Both the position numbers and the translations under genes were made by a program. Shown here one piece after another: positions 54,373 through 63,461 of a stretch of DNA of 64,000 bases; position 1 is the first letter of the stretch; every line of letters starts with the position of its first letter. The stretch is taken from positions 62,001 through 126,000 of the forward strand of contig NZ_JACBFQ010000006.1 of NCBI RefSeq assembly GCF_021401125.1, in the 5' to 3' direction. Source of the stretch: Xanthobacter sp. NM-59 (GTDB lineage: Bacteria > Pseudomonadota > Alphaproteobacteria > Rhizobiales > Xanthobacteraceae). The notes beneath the pieces were generated by a model. That model ran no database searches, was not told the DNA's origin, and worked only from the letters and a program-made list of their open reading frames with translations.

Positions 54373-55155
54373 TCACCCGGCGAGCTGCCGCAGCTCGTTC
54401 AGGAGGAAGTTGCCGACACGCTTGCCGCGATTGCGGAAGGCGAGCATGGGCGTGTTGTCCACGAAGTAGGTGTGCAAAATGGTATCGCGGCTCACCACTT
54501 CCGGCCCCAGCTGATCCACGGAATGCCAGGTATCCGACCCCACGGCGAAGGCATAGCCGGTGTTCGGCGCAAAGGTCATGCGCTGGGCCATGTCGAAGCC
54601 GCCATCGGCCCGCCGCCGGTCGAAGCGGGTGCCCACATGGGAGATGCTCTCATCTTCCGGCAGGTAGAACTGGATGGTGATGCCCTTCCAGCGCGTGTCG
54701 GTGTGCGGGGGAATCTGGTAGCCGGCCACGTCGCGGGTGAGCATGGGCACGGGGAACATGCCCGTTTCCATGTATTGAGGCCCGAAGCGTCGGCTCAGGC
54801 CCGGCTCAAGCCGCCGCATGAACACCGCCTTCACCGCCTCATCGCACAGCGCCTGCCCGACGAGGGCCCACACATCCCGCTTCTCTGCGGGGAGATGCCG
54901 GATGTATTCGGGATAAAGATCGATCTTCACCCGGGTCGCCGAGCCGTCGGCCTGGATATTGTAATTGTTGCGCCCCTTCAGCGCGCGATATTCCCGCGCC
55001 TCCGGCATGGCCACGCGCATAGCGCGGTACAGCTCCGGCGGGAACACGCCCGCAAGCTCCAGGTGCCAGAAAGGCTCATCCACCAGCGGCGCGCGCTCGA
55101 CGGCATCCACGATGTGGGCGACCACGGTGGAAAGGGGCGGAAGCGCGGATGTCAT
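54373..55155 (-). CDS. 2OG-Fe(II) oxygenase-like protein
   Basis: Protein of 260 aa. The fold is inferred from an iron-binding facial triad: His and Asp in PPHTDTRWKG, and a distal His in SDTWHSVDQLGPE, followed by an Arg (VVSRDTILHTYF) that would bind 2-oxoglutarate. Strands between them (ITIQFYLPEDES) fit a jelly-roll. The N-terminal part (EPFWHLELAGVFPPELYRAM) resembles substrate-hydroxylase families. The target is unknown. The start at 55155 has GGAG about 9 nt upstream; the frame continues open to 55416 but the extra part is not convincing. It is followed by the TfoX-N gene. Confidence 0.7.
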   Translation of the reverse strand: MTSALPPLSTVVAHIVDAVERAPLVDEPFWHLELAGVFPPELYRAMRVAMPEAREYRALKGRNNYNIQADGSATRVKIDLYPEYIRHLPAEKRDVWALVGQALCDEAVKAVFMRRLEPGLSRRFGPQYMETGMFPVPMLTRDVAGYQIPPHTDTRWKGITIQFYLPEDESISHVGTRFDRRRADGGFDMAQRMTFAPNTGYAFAVGSDTWHSVDQLGPEVVSRDTILHTYFVDNTPMLAFRNRGKRVGNFLLNELRQLAG

Positions 55156-55511
55156 GCTGCAGATCTCCAAAGATGCGCGACGCATCGGCCTTCGGCGTCG
55201 ATGCGGGGCGACCCCGCTCTCGGTCGTCGCCATCGGGGCCTGGGGCGCCGGGCTGGCGCAGCCAGGGCCCTCATCGTCGCCGCGATTGTAAATCGAGCCC
55301 CCACATCTCCGCCACGCGGGGAGCCCGGTGACCATACAATCAATGCCAGCCTTGGCAATCCCGAATATGGCAGAAATGGGCCCCACCACCGGGACCGTGT
55401 GGGGGAAAATGCCCATCGCCGCGGCAGGATGCGCCGGGCCCGGTTGCCAAGGCGGGTGGGCGCACGCAATCTGGCGCCCCGCCGACCACGAGGGGCTGCA
55501 GTGATTCCCGG
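55156..55511. other. Divergent spacer oxygenase-like / SbcD-like
   Basis: A 356-bp spacer with divergent starts. One minus frame extends the oxygenase-like gene to 55416 (begins MGIFPHTVPVVGPIS), without a good ribosome binding site. The spacer is likely to hold both promoters. No repeats or terminators were seen. Confidence 0.35.
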
Positions 55512-56771
55512 ATGACGACCGCCTCGTTCCAATTTCTCCACGCCGCCGACCTGCATCTGGACAGCCCCCTGCGCGGCCTTGCGCGGCGCGGGCCCGAGGC
55601 CGCGGCCTTCACCGATGCCTCCCGCCGGGCGCTGGAAAACCTGGTGTCGGCCGCGCTGGCGGAAAAGGTGGCCTTCCTGGTCATCGCCGGCGACATCTAT
55701 GATGGCGACTGGAAGGATTTCGCCACCGGCCATTTCTTCGTGCGGCAGATGGGCCGGCTGGCGCGGGAAGCCATCCCGGTCTTCATCCTGCGCGGCAATC
55801 ACGATGCCGCCTCGGTCATCACCAGCGAGCTGCCGCTGCCGCAGAATGTGCGCTCCTTCTCGGTGAACGAGGTCGAGACCGTGACCTTGCCCGAATTGAA
55901 GGTGGCCCTGCACGGTCGCGGCTTCGCCCAGCGCCATGTGGCGCAGAATCTGGCCCTCACTTATCCGGCCGCCGTGCCGGGCCATTTCAATATCGGCGTG
56001 CTGCACACCTCCCTCACCGGGCGGGAGGGGCACGAGGTCTATGCGCCCTGCACCGTGGCCGACCTCGAGCGCGCCGGGTATGATTACTGGGCCCTGGGCC
56101 ACATCCATCAGCGCGAGGTGGTGGCGCAGAGCCCCGCCATCGTCTTCCCCGGCAACCTGCAAGGGCGCCACGCGCGGGAAACCGGCCCCAAGGGCGCGAC
56201 CCTGGTGCGGGTTGAGGACGGGCGCATCACCGCGCTCGAAGCCCTGGCGCTGGATGCCGCGCGGTTCGAGGCCCTGAGCGTCGAGCTCACCGGCGCCGAC
56301 AGCCGCGAAACGGTGCTCGAGCGCGCCCGCGCCGCCCTGGCGGAAGCGGTGGACCAGGCGGAAGGGCGCCCGCTTGCGGTGCGCGTCACCCTCACCGGCC
56401 GCAGCCTCATGGCGGCAGCCTTGCGAGCTGATCCAGTGCAGATCCGGGAGGACATGGTTGCCCTCGCGGCGGAGGTCAGCGAGGCCGTGCTCATCGAGAA
56501 GGTCTCGATCCAGGTGGAAGGGCCACGCCCCGCCGCCGCGCCCCTGCTGGCCGATTTCGAGCAGATCCTGGCGGACGTGGCCGACGATCCCGCCGCCCAG
56601 TCGGACCTTCGAGAAACCCTGCGCAGACTCTATGAACGCGCGCCGCGGCCGGCGCTGAAAGCCCTGGGTCAGGATGATCCCGATCTCGACGCGCTGCTCG
56701 CGGCAGCGGTTGGCGAGGCCCGGGACGCCATCCTCGCGCGGCTTGCCGATCCGGACGAGACCACCCCATGA
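55512..56771 (+). CDS. SbcD-like DNA repair exonuclease (YhaO/metallophosphoesterase)
   Basis: Protein of 419 aa, calcineurin-like nuclease of the YhaO/SbcD/Mre11 group. Metal-binding motifs in order: HAADLHLDSPL, AGDIYDGDW, RGNHDAA, VLHTSL and GHIHQREVV. The C-terminal capping part (about 270-419) is Ala/Leu-rich and helical. Such nucleases process DNA ends and hairpins together with an SMC-like ATPase. That partner follows immediately: the stop TGA and next ATG overlap as ATGA, so translation is coupled. Sequence and length fit YhaO better than SbcD of E. coli. Confidence 0.92.
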   Translation: MTTASFQFLHAADLHLDSPLRGLARRGPEAAAFTDASRRALENLVSAALAEKVAFLVIAGDIYDGDWKDFATGHFFVRQMGRLAREAIPVFILRGNHDAASVITSELPLPQNVRSFSVNEVETVTLPELKVALHGRGFAQRHVAQNLALTYPAAVPGHFNIGVLHTSLTGREGHEVYAPCTVADLERAGYDYWALGHIHQREVVAQSPAIVFPGNLQGRHARETGPKGATLVRVEDGRITALEALALDAARFEALSVELTGADSRETVLERARAALAEAVDQAEGRPLAVRVTLTGRSLMAAALRADPVQIREDMVALAAEVSEAVLIEKVSIQVEGPRPAAAPLLADFEQILADVADDPAAQSDLRETLRRLYERAPRPALKALGQDDPDLDALLAAAVGEARDAILARLADPDETTP

Positions 56772-59700
56772 AGTTCCTCAGCCTGGGCCTGGACCGCTAC
56801 GGCCGCTTCACCGATCGCCGGCTCGATTTCGACCCCGCCGCCCGCGTGGTGGTGGTGCTGGGCGCCAACGAAGCCGGCAAGACCACTGCGCTCGCCGCCG
56901 CCTGCGATGTGCTGTTCGGCATCGAGGAGCGCTCGCGCTTCAACTTCCTGCATGACTACAAATCCATGCGGCTTTCGGCGACCATCGCCGACGGGTCCGG
57001 TCGCACCCTGTCCTTCGCCCGGCTGAAGCGGCGGCAGTCCACGCTCGTGGACGCGGACAAGGACACACCCTTGCCGGACGATGTGCTGGCCTCCTTCCTG
57101 GGCGCCCACAACAAGGCGGCGTTCCGCGCCATCTTCGGGCTGGATCAGGAACGGCTGCGCGAAGGCGGCGCCAAGCTGCTGGCGGGTGGCGGCGATCTCG
57201 CTGATACGCTGATCGCGGCGGCGCCGGGCCTGAGCCGGGTGGCCGCCCTGCGGGACCAGATGAAGGCCAGCGCGGCGGAGCTGTTCAATCCCGACCGGGC
57301 CAGCTCCCGCCTCACCTTCTACGCCGCCGTGGGCCGCTACAGGGAGGCCGACAAGGCCCGCCAGGAGAGCGAGCTGCGCGCCGATGCCGTGCGCCAGGCC
57401 CGCGCGACGGTGGAAGAGACCGCCCTCGACCGCAAGGCCGCTGAGCAGGCGGAGACCGAGGCCGCCCGCGTCGCCGGCCGGGCCCAATCCCTGCGCGGGG
57501 CGGCCAAGGAGCTGCGCGCCATCGCCGCCGCCGAAGCCGCCCGCGCGACCCTCGGCCCCCTGCCGGAGGTCGAAGCCGGCTTCCCCGCCCTCGCGCGCGA
57601 GCGCCTGGCGGCACGCAACCGTGCCGTGGAGGCGGCTGCCGAAGCGCAGGTGGCGGAGGATCAGGCCCGCGCCGCCCGCCAGGCGATCACCGTCGACGAG
57701 GCCCTTCTTGCGGAGGCCGACGACATCGCCCGCCGCGACGAGGAGCGGGCCCAGGTGGGCAAGGAGCTGGAGAGCCTGCCCAACCGCCGCCGCGAGGCCG
57801 ACGGCGCGCGGGCGGAGCTGGCGCGCATCGCGTCCGGCCTGGAGCTGGACGGTGTGGAGACGCTGCGGGCGCGCCTCCCCGGCCGCCCTCTGCTGACGCG
57901 TGCGGAAAAGCTGGTGGACCGCCTGCGCGACCACACCACCCGGCTCGATGCCCTGGCGAAGGACACGGAGGCGCTGTCGCGTCGCCGCCGCGAGACGGAG
58001 GCCAAAGCGGGCGCGGAGGTTCCGTCCGCCAACCCAGCGCCGCTGAAGCGTCAGCTCGACGCCCTTGATGGCGCTGAGACGCGCGCGACCAATGCCGCCG
58101 CCCACGCACGCAAGCTGGCCACCGCCCGCGAAGCCTTGTCCGCACGCATTTCGCGCCTGCCTTACGGCCCCTGGCGGGCCGAGGATCTGGTGCAAAGGCC
58201 ATTGCCGGATCGCGCGGTCGCGGAAGCGGCGTTCGCCCGCCTCAATGCCCTTGCGGATGCCCATGCGCGGCAGACAGAGCAGCGGGACGAGCTCTCCGAC
58301 AAGGTGGAACAACTCAAGGCGCGGCGCACCGTGCTCGATGCGGCGGGCACGGCGCCCACCGCCCAGGCCATCACCACGCGGCGCGAGGCGCGCGATGCCC
58401 TATGGCGCGCGCTGCGCCCGGTTCTGCTCGCCCAGCGCCCGGTGGCCCCCCAGGACGCAATGCACTCGGAAGAGTTCGAGCGCGCCCTCGCCGCCGCCGA
58501 CCGGCTGGCCGATGATCGCCAGAGCGAGAGCCAGCGTGTTGCCGACCTCGCCCGCACCGATCTCGACCTGGCCGACGGGCAAACCCGGCTGCGCCAGGCC
58601 CAGGACCGCGTGGATGCCTCCGGGGTCGAGCTGCACACCGCGCGCGCGGCATGGGAAGGGCTGTGGCGCGAGAGCCGCCTGCCCCCGGATGAAGGCTCCA
58701 TCGCGGTCTTGAAGGAAGTGGAGGCGATCCGCGCCGCCGCTGACGAATTGCTGGACCAGAAAGCCGAGGCCGAGCAGCTCAAGGCCGCGGTGGACTGGGA
58801 CCGCGTGCGGGCGGAAGAGCTGCGGGGCGCCCTTGGCCTGCCGCCGCTCGGAGCCGCGCCGCTCGCTATGGCCGAGCTGCGCGCCGCCGTCGATGCGCTG
58901 ACCGCCACGTTCCAACGCCAGCGTGACCGGCAGCGCGACCAATCGCGGCACGATCTCGACGCGGCCGACCTCGCCAGCCGCAAGGTCGCGCTCGACATGC
59001 AGGGCGCCGAGCTTGTCGCGGAGGTGGGGCAGGTCTTCCCTCCCCTGTGCATCCGCCTGGAGGCGGACCCGGACGAGGCGCGCGCGGCCCTCGGCCTGTG
59101 GAACGAGGCCCTGGCGGTGGTTGAGAAACTCGTCACCGCCGAACGCCGCATCGCCGGCATCGAGCAGGACGAGGCGCGCTTTGTTCAGGCGGTCGAAGGG
59201 CTTCTCGGCCGGCTGGGCCAGCAGGCATCTGGCGACCTGTTCGCCACCGTCCGCGCCTTGCGCCAGCGGGTGGAAAGCGCGCGCCAAGCCCGGGCGCGCG
59301 CCGAAGCCGCTGACGAGCAGCTGGCCGCGCGCACCGCTGCCGCCACGGCCGCGCGCGCGGCCCAGGAACGGGCGGAGGAGAAGCTGGCGGAGGTGCTCGC
59401 CCGCGCCGGTGTCGGCGATGCGGCGGAACTGCCCCAGCAGGTGGACCGCCTGGAGCAGGCGGCACGCTGCGCCGCAGATCTTGCCGCGGCCAACCTCCGC
59501 CTTGATGATTTGCGCGGCGGCCGCGACCTGGAAGAGATCCGCGCGGAAATCGCGGATCGGGACGACGATGCTTTGGCCCGCCACGCCGCCGAGGCGGCCG
59601 AGGCCCATGCGGCGGCCCGGGCCGAACGCGATGCCGCCATTGTCCGCCACACCCAGGCCGAAGCCGCCCAGGAGGCCCTAAGCCAGAAGGATGGGGCCGC

Positions 59701-60226
59701 CCACGCGGCGCAGGAGATGCAGGACGCCATTGCCGACATGGGCGCGGCCATGGAGCGCTTCACCCGCGAGCATGTGGCCGCCCGCCTGCTCTCCTTCGCC
59801 ATCGAGCGCTATCGCGAGGCACATCAGAGCCCCATCGTCACCCGCGCCGCCAGCGCCTTCGCCACCCTGACCGGCGGACGCTGGAGCGGTATCGACATCG
59901 ACTACGACCAGGACCCGCCGCGCCTTGGTGCCGTGCGGGATGGTCGGCTCCATGGTGTCGAGGCCCTGTCGGAGGGCACCGGCGACCAGCTCTTCCTGGC
60001 CCTCAGGGTAGCCGCCATCGAGGAGCATGCGCGGCGGGCGACGCCCCTGCCCTTCCTTGCCGACGACCTGTTCGTGACCTTCGATGAAGGCCGCACGGAA
60101 GCGGGCATGCGGCTTCTGGCCGAGCTTGGCGCCATCACGCAGGTGATCGTCTTCACCCACCACGCTTATGTGGCCGAATGCGCCACGCGGGCCCTGGGGC
60201 CGGCCGCCTCCATCATCACGCTGTGA
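56768..60226 (+). CDS. SbcC-like/YhaN AAA ATPase with long coiled coil
   Basis: Protein of 1152 aa, SMC/Rad50-type ATPase partner of the nuclease. The P-loop GANEAGKTT is at residues 32-40, the signature motif EALSEGTGDQLFLALRVA near 1070, and Walker B LPFLADDLFVTFDEGRT near 1100. Between them run long Ala/Arg/Glu-rich heptad regions (about 180-1000) forming the coiled-coil arms. A zinc-hook CxxC is not seen at the mid-point, which fits the YhaN branch rather than SbcC/Rad50. The ATPase controls nuclease access to DNA. The 4-bp overlap with the nuclease gene and their pairing give strong support. Confidence 0.92.
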   Translation: MKFLSLGLDRYGRFTDRRLDFDPAARVVVVLGANEAGKTTALAAACDVLFGIEERSRFNFLHDYKSMRLSATIADGSGRTLSFARLKRRQSTLVDADKDTPLPDDVLASFLGAHNKAAFRAIFGLDQERLREGGAKLLAGGGDLADTLIAAAPGLSRVAALRDQMKASAAELFNPDRASSRLTFYAAVGRYREADKARQESELRADAVRQARATVEETALDRKAAEQAETEAARVAGRAQSLRGAAKELRAIAAAEAARATLGPLPEVEAGFPALARERLAARNRAVEAAAEAQVAEDQARAARQAITVDEALLAEADDIARRDEERAQVGKELESLPNRRREADGARAELARIASGLELDGVETLRARLPGRPLLTRAEKLVDRLRDHTTRLDALAKDTEALSRRRRETEAKAGAEVPSANPAPLKRQLDALDGAETRATNAAAHARKLATAREALSARISRLPYGPWRAEDLVQRPLPDRAVAEAAFARLNALADAHARQTEQRDELSDKVEQLKARRTVLDAAGTAPTAQAITTRREARDALWRALRPVLLAQRPVAPQDAMHSEEFERALAAADRLADDRQSESQRVADLARTDLDLADGQTRLRQAQDRVDASGVELHTARAAWEGLWRESRLPPDEGSIAVLKEVEAIRAAADELLDQKAEAEQLKAAVDWDRVRAEELRGALGLPPLGAAPLAMAELRAAVDALTATFQRQRDRQRDQSRHDLDAADLASRKVALDMQGAELVAEVGQVFPPLCIRLEADPDEARAALGLWNEALAVVEKLVTAERRIAGIEQDEARFVQAVEGLLGRLGQQASGDLFATVRALRQRVESARQARARAEAADEQLAARTAAATAARAAQERAEEKLAEVLARAGVGDAAELPQQVDRLEQAARCAADLAAANLRLDDLRGGRDLEEIRAEIADRDDDALARHAAEAAEAHAAARAERDAAIVRHTQAEAAQEALSQKDGAAHAAQEMQDAIADMGAAMERFTREHVAARLLSFAIERYREAHQSPIVTRAASAFATLTGGRWSGIDIDYDQDPPRLGAVRDGRLHGVEALSEGTGDQLFLALRVAAIEEHARRATPLPFLADDLFVTFDEGRTEAGMRLLAELGAITQVIVFTHHAYVAECATRALGPAASIITL

Positions 60227-60540
60227 GGTGCGGCCGGGCACGGCGATGCCGCCGGGGCGCATCGCATTCCAGGAACAGGGGTGGGGAGGAACGCGCTTGT
60301 CCTCCCGTTTGCCGGGAAGCGAGGAGCTTGACGACCCGCTTGGCCTATCGCCATTCAGCGCGCGTGGTGCGGCTTGCACTTTGTTACCACCGCGTTCCTC
60401 ACGGTGCCGCCCACCTCCCGCTTGCGTCGAGGACCGGGGTGCAGGCAAAACGCTGGCAACGTAGCGCCGGCAGCGCGGCGAAGGGCAACGCCTCGAAAAT
60501 CTCAAAAAGTCTTGAATCCTAGGGCTCCATGCCGGTGAGG

Positions 60541-60641
60541 TGGTCCTGCCCTAAGTGGTCCTGCCCTAAGTGGTCCTGCCCTAAGTGGTCCTGCCCTAAG
60601 TGGTCCTGCCCTAAGTGGTCCTGCCCTAAGTGGTCCTGCCC
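60541..60641 (+). repeat. 15-bp tandem repeat, about 6.7 copies
   Basis: The unit TGGTCCTGCCCTAAG is repeated six times exactly, followed by 11 bases of a seventh. There are no mismatches between units, so the array is recent or homogenised. In one frame each unit reads WSCPK; that frame has an ATG at 60529 but no ribosome binding site. Confidence 0.95.
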
Positions 60642-60650
60642 CCTCCCCAG

Positions 60651-60671
60651 CCCTCCGCCGCAAGCGGAGGG
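60651..60671. repeat. Short palindromic hairpin in the spacer
   Basis: CCCTCCGC (60651-60658) pairs perfectly with GCGGAGGG (60664-60671) around CGCAA. It directly follows the 15-bp array. Hairpins of this form are frequent between genes in GC-rich Hyphomicrobiales (from memory). No T-run follows, so it is not a typical terminator. Confidence 0.5.
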
Positions 60672-61220
60672 GAACGAGCCCCCCGGCAAACCGTGCCTCT
60701 CAAACGTCGGCCGAACCTAGGGCGCGGCAGAGCGGCATTCAGGCGTCGCGACGTTCCAAGGCGTCGCCCTTCGGCTCGCGGCCGCGTCCGCCGTCCAACC
60801 TTTGGCCCCGCGCGAGCGAGGAGGCCATAGCCGGCGGAACCTCCTGCGGGCGGGCATGAACTGTTCGCGGCGCACGACATGTCGGCTGTCGCCAGACGGT
60901 TTCAGGGGTTCCAGGAAGCGCGAGGGCGGTCGATCCTCTTGTTTTTGCGCGCTTCCACACGCGAGCGGATCCCTCTCCACTTGAACGTGTTTGCGGTGAC
61001 GCGCGCGCGGAAGTGGCCCCCTCTGCGGCCTGACCTGGTTCAAGCCGCGCCGGCCCCCATCGCGGGCCGGATGCAGGTCGCGGCGGGAAGGAACGGCGTC
61101 CGGGGCGGGCCAAGCCGATCGCGCACGGTGGCTCTTCCCATACGCTCGCGCCTCTCGCACCTGCATCGCGCGCCGTCCACGGCGCGACGCGACTGGCGCA
61201 ACGAAGGAGCCCCGCAGGCG

Positions 61221-61252
61221 AAGGCCCCACCTGCCAAAGGCCCCACCTGCCA
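61221..61252 (+). repeat. 16-bp direct tandem repeat
   Basis: AAGGCCCCACCTGCCA occurs twice in immediate succession (61221-61236 and 61237-61252) with no mismatch. Confidence 0.9.
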
Positions 61253-61976
61253 TGAGCAGTGGCAAGCCCGGCTCGCGCGACCCGCGCGCATGCTGCCCGA
61301 AAGGGCCGATGGTCGAGACGGCTCAGCGCCGGCCGGGGCGCCCGCCACGGGCGAGGCGGCCCCACCCTCCGCCGCGCGCGGCCGGGGACCGGGGCGCGGC
61401 CGCCGGGGTGGCCGGTTGGGTCAGGCGGATGATGTGGCGCACCTCGCCGCGGCGCTGCGTCTGCACCGCGCGCACCTCATCGCCGAGCACCTGCTGATCG
61501 AGCCGGTCCAGCAGCCGTTTGCGTTTCACGCGCCGGCTGGCGATGCGGGCGGCCGGGCGGCGCAGCAGGCGGCGCAGCAGCCGGCGCCGGCGCAGTCGCT
61601 CTTGCCGATCCCAGGGATCATCGCCGGCCGAAAAGAAAATTTGCTGAAGAACCACGGCATCGAGATCCGCCGTCGCGCCCGGCGCCGGCTCCGGAACAGG
61701 ACGCCCCACCTTCCCTCTCACCCTCTTCATCCGGACTCTTCCGATTTCGACTTCATCACCCCGATGATCTTTGCCCCGCACCGGGCCGAAACGGATGAGC
61801 ACAGCGTCCCGCGCCTGTTCGCGCCATCCCAAAGGTGGAGCGCCAGCGCTCCGACATTGGTCGCAGATGTTATTATATTACCTTCACTTCAGATGCTGCG
61901 TTTGGTGCCGCCGGCCACCGCCGCTATAGAGGGCGGCGCGGCCCATTGCAGCGGCCAAGGAAGCGGAAGGGGTGGG

Positions 61977-63437
61977 ATGATGTTCGGCTGGCTCTGGCGA
62001 TGGGCACGGCGGGCGGGCATCGCGCTCCTCATCGTCCTGGCGACCGTCTTCACCGTGCGGGCCGTGGATGCCTGGCGGGGGCCGCCGCTGGAGCCCTGGC
62101 ACACCTTCGTGCCGAAGGAGATGAGCCGCGCCGAGCTGGCCACCGCGGATCTCGCCACCTACCAGGCGGCCGAGGATAAATTGTTCGCCTCGGTGCGCGA
62201 GAATGTGACCGACCAGCTGCCACCGCGCGACCGCGAGCGCTTCAACCGTTATTTCGCACAGAGCCCCGTCTATCCGGGCCACTTCGCGCAGGATTTCAAC
62301 CGCACCTTCGTGCTGGAGCCGGAAGGCGAGGCGGTGGGCGCCGCCGTGTTCCTGCACGGCCTCACCGATTCCCCCTACAGCCTGCGCCATCTCGCCCGGC
62401 GCTACGCCGCGCGCGGCTTCGTCTCCATCGCACTGCGCCTGCCAGGGCACGGCACCGTGCCGGGAGCGCTGACGGCGGCGCATTATGAGGACTGGATTGC
62501 CGCCACCCGCCTCGCCATGCGCGAGGCGCGCCGGCGGATGGGACCGGACAAGCCGGTGCACATCATCGGCTATTCCAATGGCGGCGCGCTCGCGCTGATG
62601 CACGCCCTCGACGCCCTTGATGACCCCAAGCTGGTGGCCCCCTCGAAGATCGTGCTGCTTTCGCCCATGGTGGGGGTGACGGAATTCGCGCGCTTTTCCG
62701 GCATTGCCGGGTGGCCGGCCATCTTCCCCGCCTTCGCGAAGGCGGCGTGGCTTTCCATCATCCCGGAATTCAACCCCTTCAAATACAATTCGTTTCCGGT
62801 GCAGGCCGCGCGCCAGTCCTTCCTTTTGACCCAGGCGCTACAGGCCAACATCCAGCGCCACCTGCGCGCCGGCCGGCTGGCGGGGCTGGCGCCGGTGCTC
62901 ACCTTCCAATCGGTGCTGGACCACACCGTAAGCACCCGTGCCGTGATCGATGCCCTCCACACCCATCTGGAGGACAATGGCAGCGAGCTGGTGCTGTTCG
63001 ACATCAATCGAAACACCCATTTCGAGCAATTGCTCAACGCCCGCGCAGAGACCGCCCTTTCCCGGCTGCTGCCACCGGCGCCGCGCACGTTCCGCTCCTC
63101 GGTGGTCACCAATGTGAGCGCCACGTCCGATCAGATGGAAGCGCGCGTGACCCCGGCCGGAGCCACCGAGGATGAGGTGACGCCGCTGGCCCTCGCCTAT
63201 CCGCCCGACGTCTATTCCCTCTCCCATGTGGCGGTGCCGTTTCCGCTCACGGACGGGCTCTACGGCCTCACGCCGGACCCGGCGGACAATTTCGGCGTGC
63301 GCCTGGGCGACATCGCCGCGCGGGGGGAATATGGCGCGCTGATCGTGAATGTGGACATGCTGGTGCGCATGTCGTCCAACCCCTTCTTCCCCTATCTGCT
63401 GGAGCGGCTGGACGCTGGCCTGCCGCCGCGCCCGTGA
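61977..63437 (+). CDS. Membrane-anchored alpha/beta hydrolase
   Basis: Protein of 486 aa. GGAAGGGGTGGG precedes a double ATG; the frame is open far upstream but that part is not protein-like. A membrane anchor (ARRAGIALLIVLATVFTVRA) covers about residues 10-29. The hydrolase core shows VFLHGLTDSPYSLRHLARRY, LRLPGHGTVPG, nucleophile Ser in IGYSNGGALALM, and a possible His in NRNTHFEQL. About 130 C-terminal residues (FRSSVVTNVSATSDQMEARV onward) form an added domain of unknown type. The family is monoacylglycerol-lipase-like; the substrate is unknown. It faces the convergent AI-2E family gene. Confidence 0.82.
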   Translation: MMFGWLWRWARRAGIALLIVLATVFTVRAVDAWRGPPLEPWHTFVPKEMSRAELATADLATYQAAEDKLFASVRENVTDQLPPRDRERFNRYFAQSPVYPGHFAQDFNRTFVLEPEGEAVGAAVFLHGLTDSPYSLRHLARRYAARGFVSIALRLPGHGTVPGALTAAHYEDWIAATRLAMREARRRMGPDKPVHIIGYSNGGALALMHALDALDDPKLVAPSKIVLLSPMVGVTEFARFSGIAGWPAIFPAFAKAAWLSIIPEFNPFKYNSFPVQAARQSFLLTQALQANIQRHLRAGRLAGLAPVLTFQSVLDHTVSTRAVIDALHTHLEDNGSELVLFDINRNTHFEQLLNARAETALSRLLPPAPRTFRSSVVTNVSATSDQMEARVTPAGATEDEVTPLALAYPPDVYSLSHVAVPFPLTDGLYGLTPDPADNFGVRLGDIAARGEYGALIVNVDMLVRMSSNPFFPYLLERLDAGLPPRP

Positions 63438-63461
63438 GCGCGGGCGGCAGACTGGCGCCAA

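Larger units (their letters stand above)
60227..61976. other. Long gene-free spacer with tandem repeats
   Basis: A 1750-bp stretch without a supported gene. It contains a 15-bp tandem repeat (60541-60641), a hairpin (60651-60671) and a 16-bp direct repeat (61221-61252). Several long frames cross it on both strands but are Arg/Pro/Ala-rich, have no ribosome binding site and no recognised domain. The part 61835-61976 is A/T-richer (TTATTATATTACC) and may hold the promoter of the hydrolase gene. Confidence 0.5.

Noticed and set aside
55156-55416. In-frame 5' extension of the oxygenase-like gene
   Set aside because: It has a Met start and a hydrophobic first 30 residues, but the following part is Arg/Pro-rich and the start at 55155 has the better site.
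55512-60226. SbcD/SbcC-like pair as a phage-defence system
   Set aside because: Motifs fit the chromosomal YhaO/YhaN repair pair, and there are no accompanying defence genes, integrases or odd base composition.
60300-60530. Possible decayed copies of the SbcC-like 3' end
   Set aside because: Some blocks align loosely with the last 110 bp of the gene, but gaps are many and no unit is clearly repeated; needs a scored alignment before it could be claimed.
60541-60641. 15-bp repeats as a CRISPR array
   Set aside because: Units are directly adjacent with no spacers, are too short, and no cas genes are present.
60529-60720. Short frame with WSCPK repeats as a possible gene
   Set aside because: No ribosome binding site, and outside the repeat the sequence is not protein-like.
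60879-61976. N-terminal extension of the membrane hydrolase by about 366 codons
   Set aside because: The extension is Arg/Pro/Ala-rich without domain features, while a ribosome binding site and membrane anchor mark the start at 61977.
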